From Clostridia bacterium (GTDB lineage: Bacteria; Bacillota; Clostridia; Oscillospirales; Acutalibacteraceae), in contig CAAFXS010000063.1 in assembly GCA_900767025.1 (NCBI GenBank), forward strand, positions 1 through 41,919: 41,919 nt of DNA, written 5' to 3'. A program made the position numbers and the translations under genes. This document shows, in pieces, positions 41,717 through 41,919 of this stretch. The notes beneath the pieces are model-generated. The model was not told the origin of the DNA and ran no database searches. It saw only the letters and a program-made list of their open reading frames with translations. The stretch's first letter is position 1, and every line of letters begins with the position of its first letter.

Positions 41717-41909
41717 TCGGCTTCACCTCCCTTCGCTCCTCGGTCACGAAGTTTATCACGCTGACCTTTGGAATTTTCAGTGATGAACCGATTTTGACCG
41801 CCTGTATTTCACCGTCGTTGATCAGCTTATAGGCAAGATGTCGGCTGACGCCGAGCATTACCTGAAGCTGTTTGACGGTTACAATGTCCGGATAATTCGG
41901 GAACATCAT
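41709..41909 (-). CDS. Excisionase-family helix-turn-helix protein
   Basis: The 66-residue protein has PDIVTVKQLQVMLGVSRHLAYKLINDGEIQAVKIGSSLKIPKVSVINF, the MerR-like HTH_17/excisionase pattern: a helix-turn-helix and a short wing. It may assist excision or regulate the element. The start is within 11 nt of the window edge (ATG at 41909 or 41906), so its ribosome binding site is out of view. Confidence 0.82.
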   Translation of the reverse strand: MMFPNYPDIVTVKQLQVMLGVSRHLAYKLINDGEIQAVKIGSSLKIPKVSVINFVTEERREVKPSA

Positions 41910-41919
41910 TTGATATAGC

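Larger units (their letters stand above)
37072..41919. mobile_element. Integrative (mobilizable/conjugative) element at tRNA-Ser, right end not in window
   Basis: It begins at the 3' end of tRNA-Ser with an inward integrase gene. It then carries, all on the minus strand, parB, a mobC-like gene, an RHH gene, a RepA-like ATPase, a Cys-rich VLP-type protein and an excisionase-like HTH. This set is typical of Clostridia integrative elements. No relaxase, coupling protein or second att site is inside the window. The tRNA 3' sequence is the predicted attachment core. Confidence 0.8.

Noticed and set aside
37167..41919. Possibility that the element is a prophage
   Set aside because: No capsid, terminase, tail or lysis genes are visible. 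MobC, ParB, RepA-like and Cys-rich VLP-type genes point to an integrative mobilizable or conjugative element.

Overview
The window looks like chromosome from an anaerobic, spore-forming Clostridia member, most likely of the Ruminococcaceae/Oscillospirales type. This is inferred from a SpoVT-like sporulation regulator, a flavodiiron protein, a dimeric-type glycyl-tRNA synthetase, dockerin-like modules on secreted proteins, and the general gene content. No rRNA gene is present, so the taxon is not fixed. The last 5 kb is a mobile element inserted at a tRNA-Ser gene.

Layout. 1-6050: a 5'-truncated spoVT-like gene, a YczE/YitT-type membrane protein behind a strong palindrome, an FprA flavodiiron protein, a miniature amidohydrolase that has lost its catalytic barrel, a cytidylate-kinase-like protein and a cytoplasmic GH95 fucosidase. 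6080-9022: a membrane-anchored GH25 muramidase, a DAHP synthase and a lactate/malate dehydrogenase with an MDH-type specificity residue. 9109-11962: a three-gene ABC importer of the TrpXYZ-like family. Its binding protein appears circularly permuted, with the second half of the family fold placed before the first half. 12002-14797: a TetR - histidine kinase - response regulator operon.

15025-25085: a surface/phosphotransfer cluster of a VTC-domain polyphosphate-polymerase-like protein, a DUF4956 membrane protein, a Cthe_2159-type carbohydrate-binding lipoprotein, a 1765-residue secreted CotH-kinase protein with three tandem C-terminal modules, and a 386-residue secreted protein. The last two share a C-terminal carboxypeptidase-regulatory-like plus half-dockerin tail. 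This cluster is the best candidate for a larger uncharacterised system.

25521-36683: ilvC and a FadR-family regulator whose promoters share operator-like words, a DUF815 ATPase, an RR-HK-HtrA envelope-stress-type operon, and a minus-strand block hisH-hisF-glyS-DUF975. Two copies of a dispersed intergenic repeat lie at 25127-25478 and 32542-32813, both between convergent genes. The second copy supplies the last codons of the DUF975 gene.

36746-41919: a decayed 5' half of tRNA-Ser that keeps a good promoter lies exactly 200 bp upstream of an intact tRNA-Ser(CGA). Next to the intact gene is an integrative element carrying a tyrosine integrase, ParB, two MobC/ribbon-helix-helix-type proteins flanking an oriT-like structured region, a RepA-like ATPase, a cysteine-rich VLP-type protein and an excisionase-like HTH protein. 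The element runs off the right edge. All calls were made by eye from sequence and translation; no database search was run.
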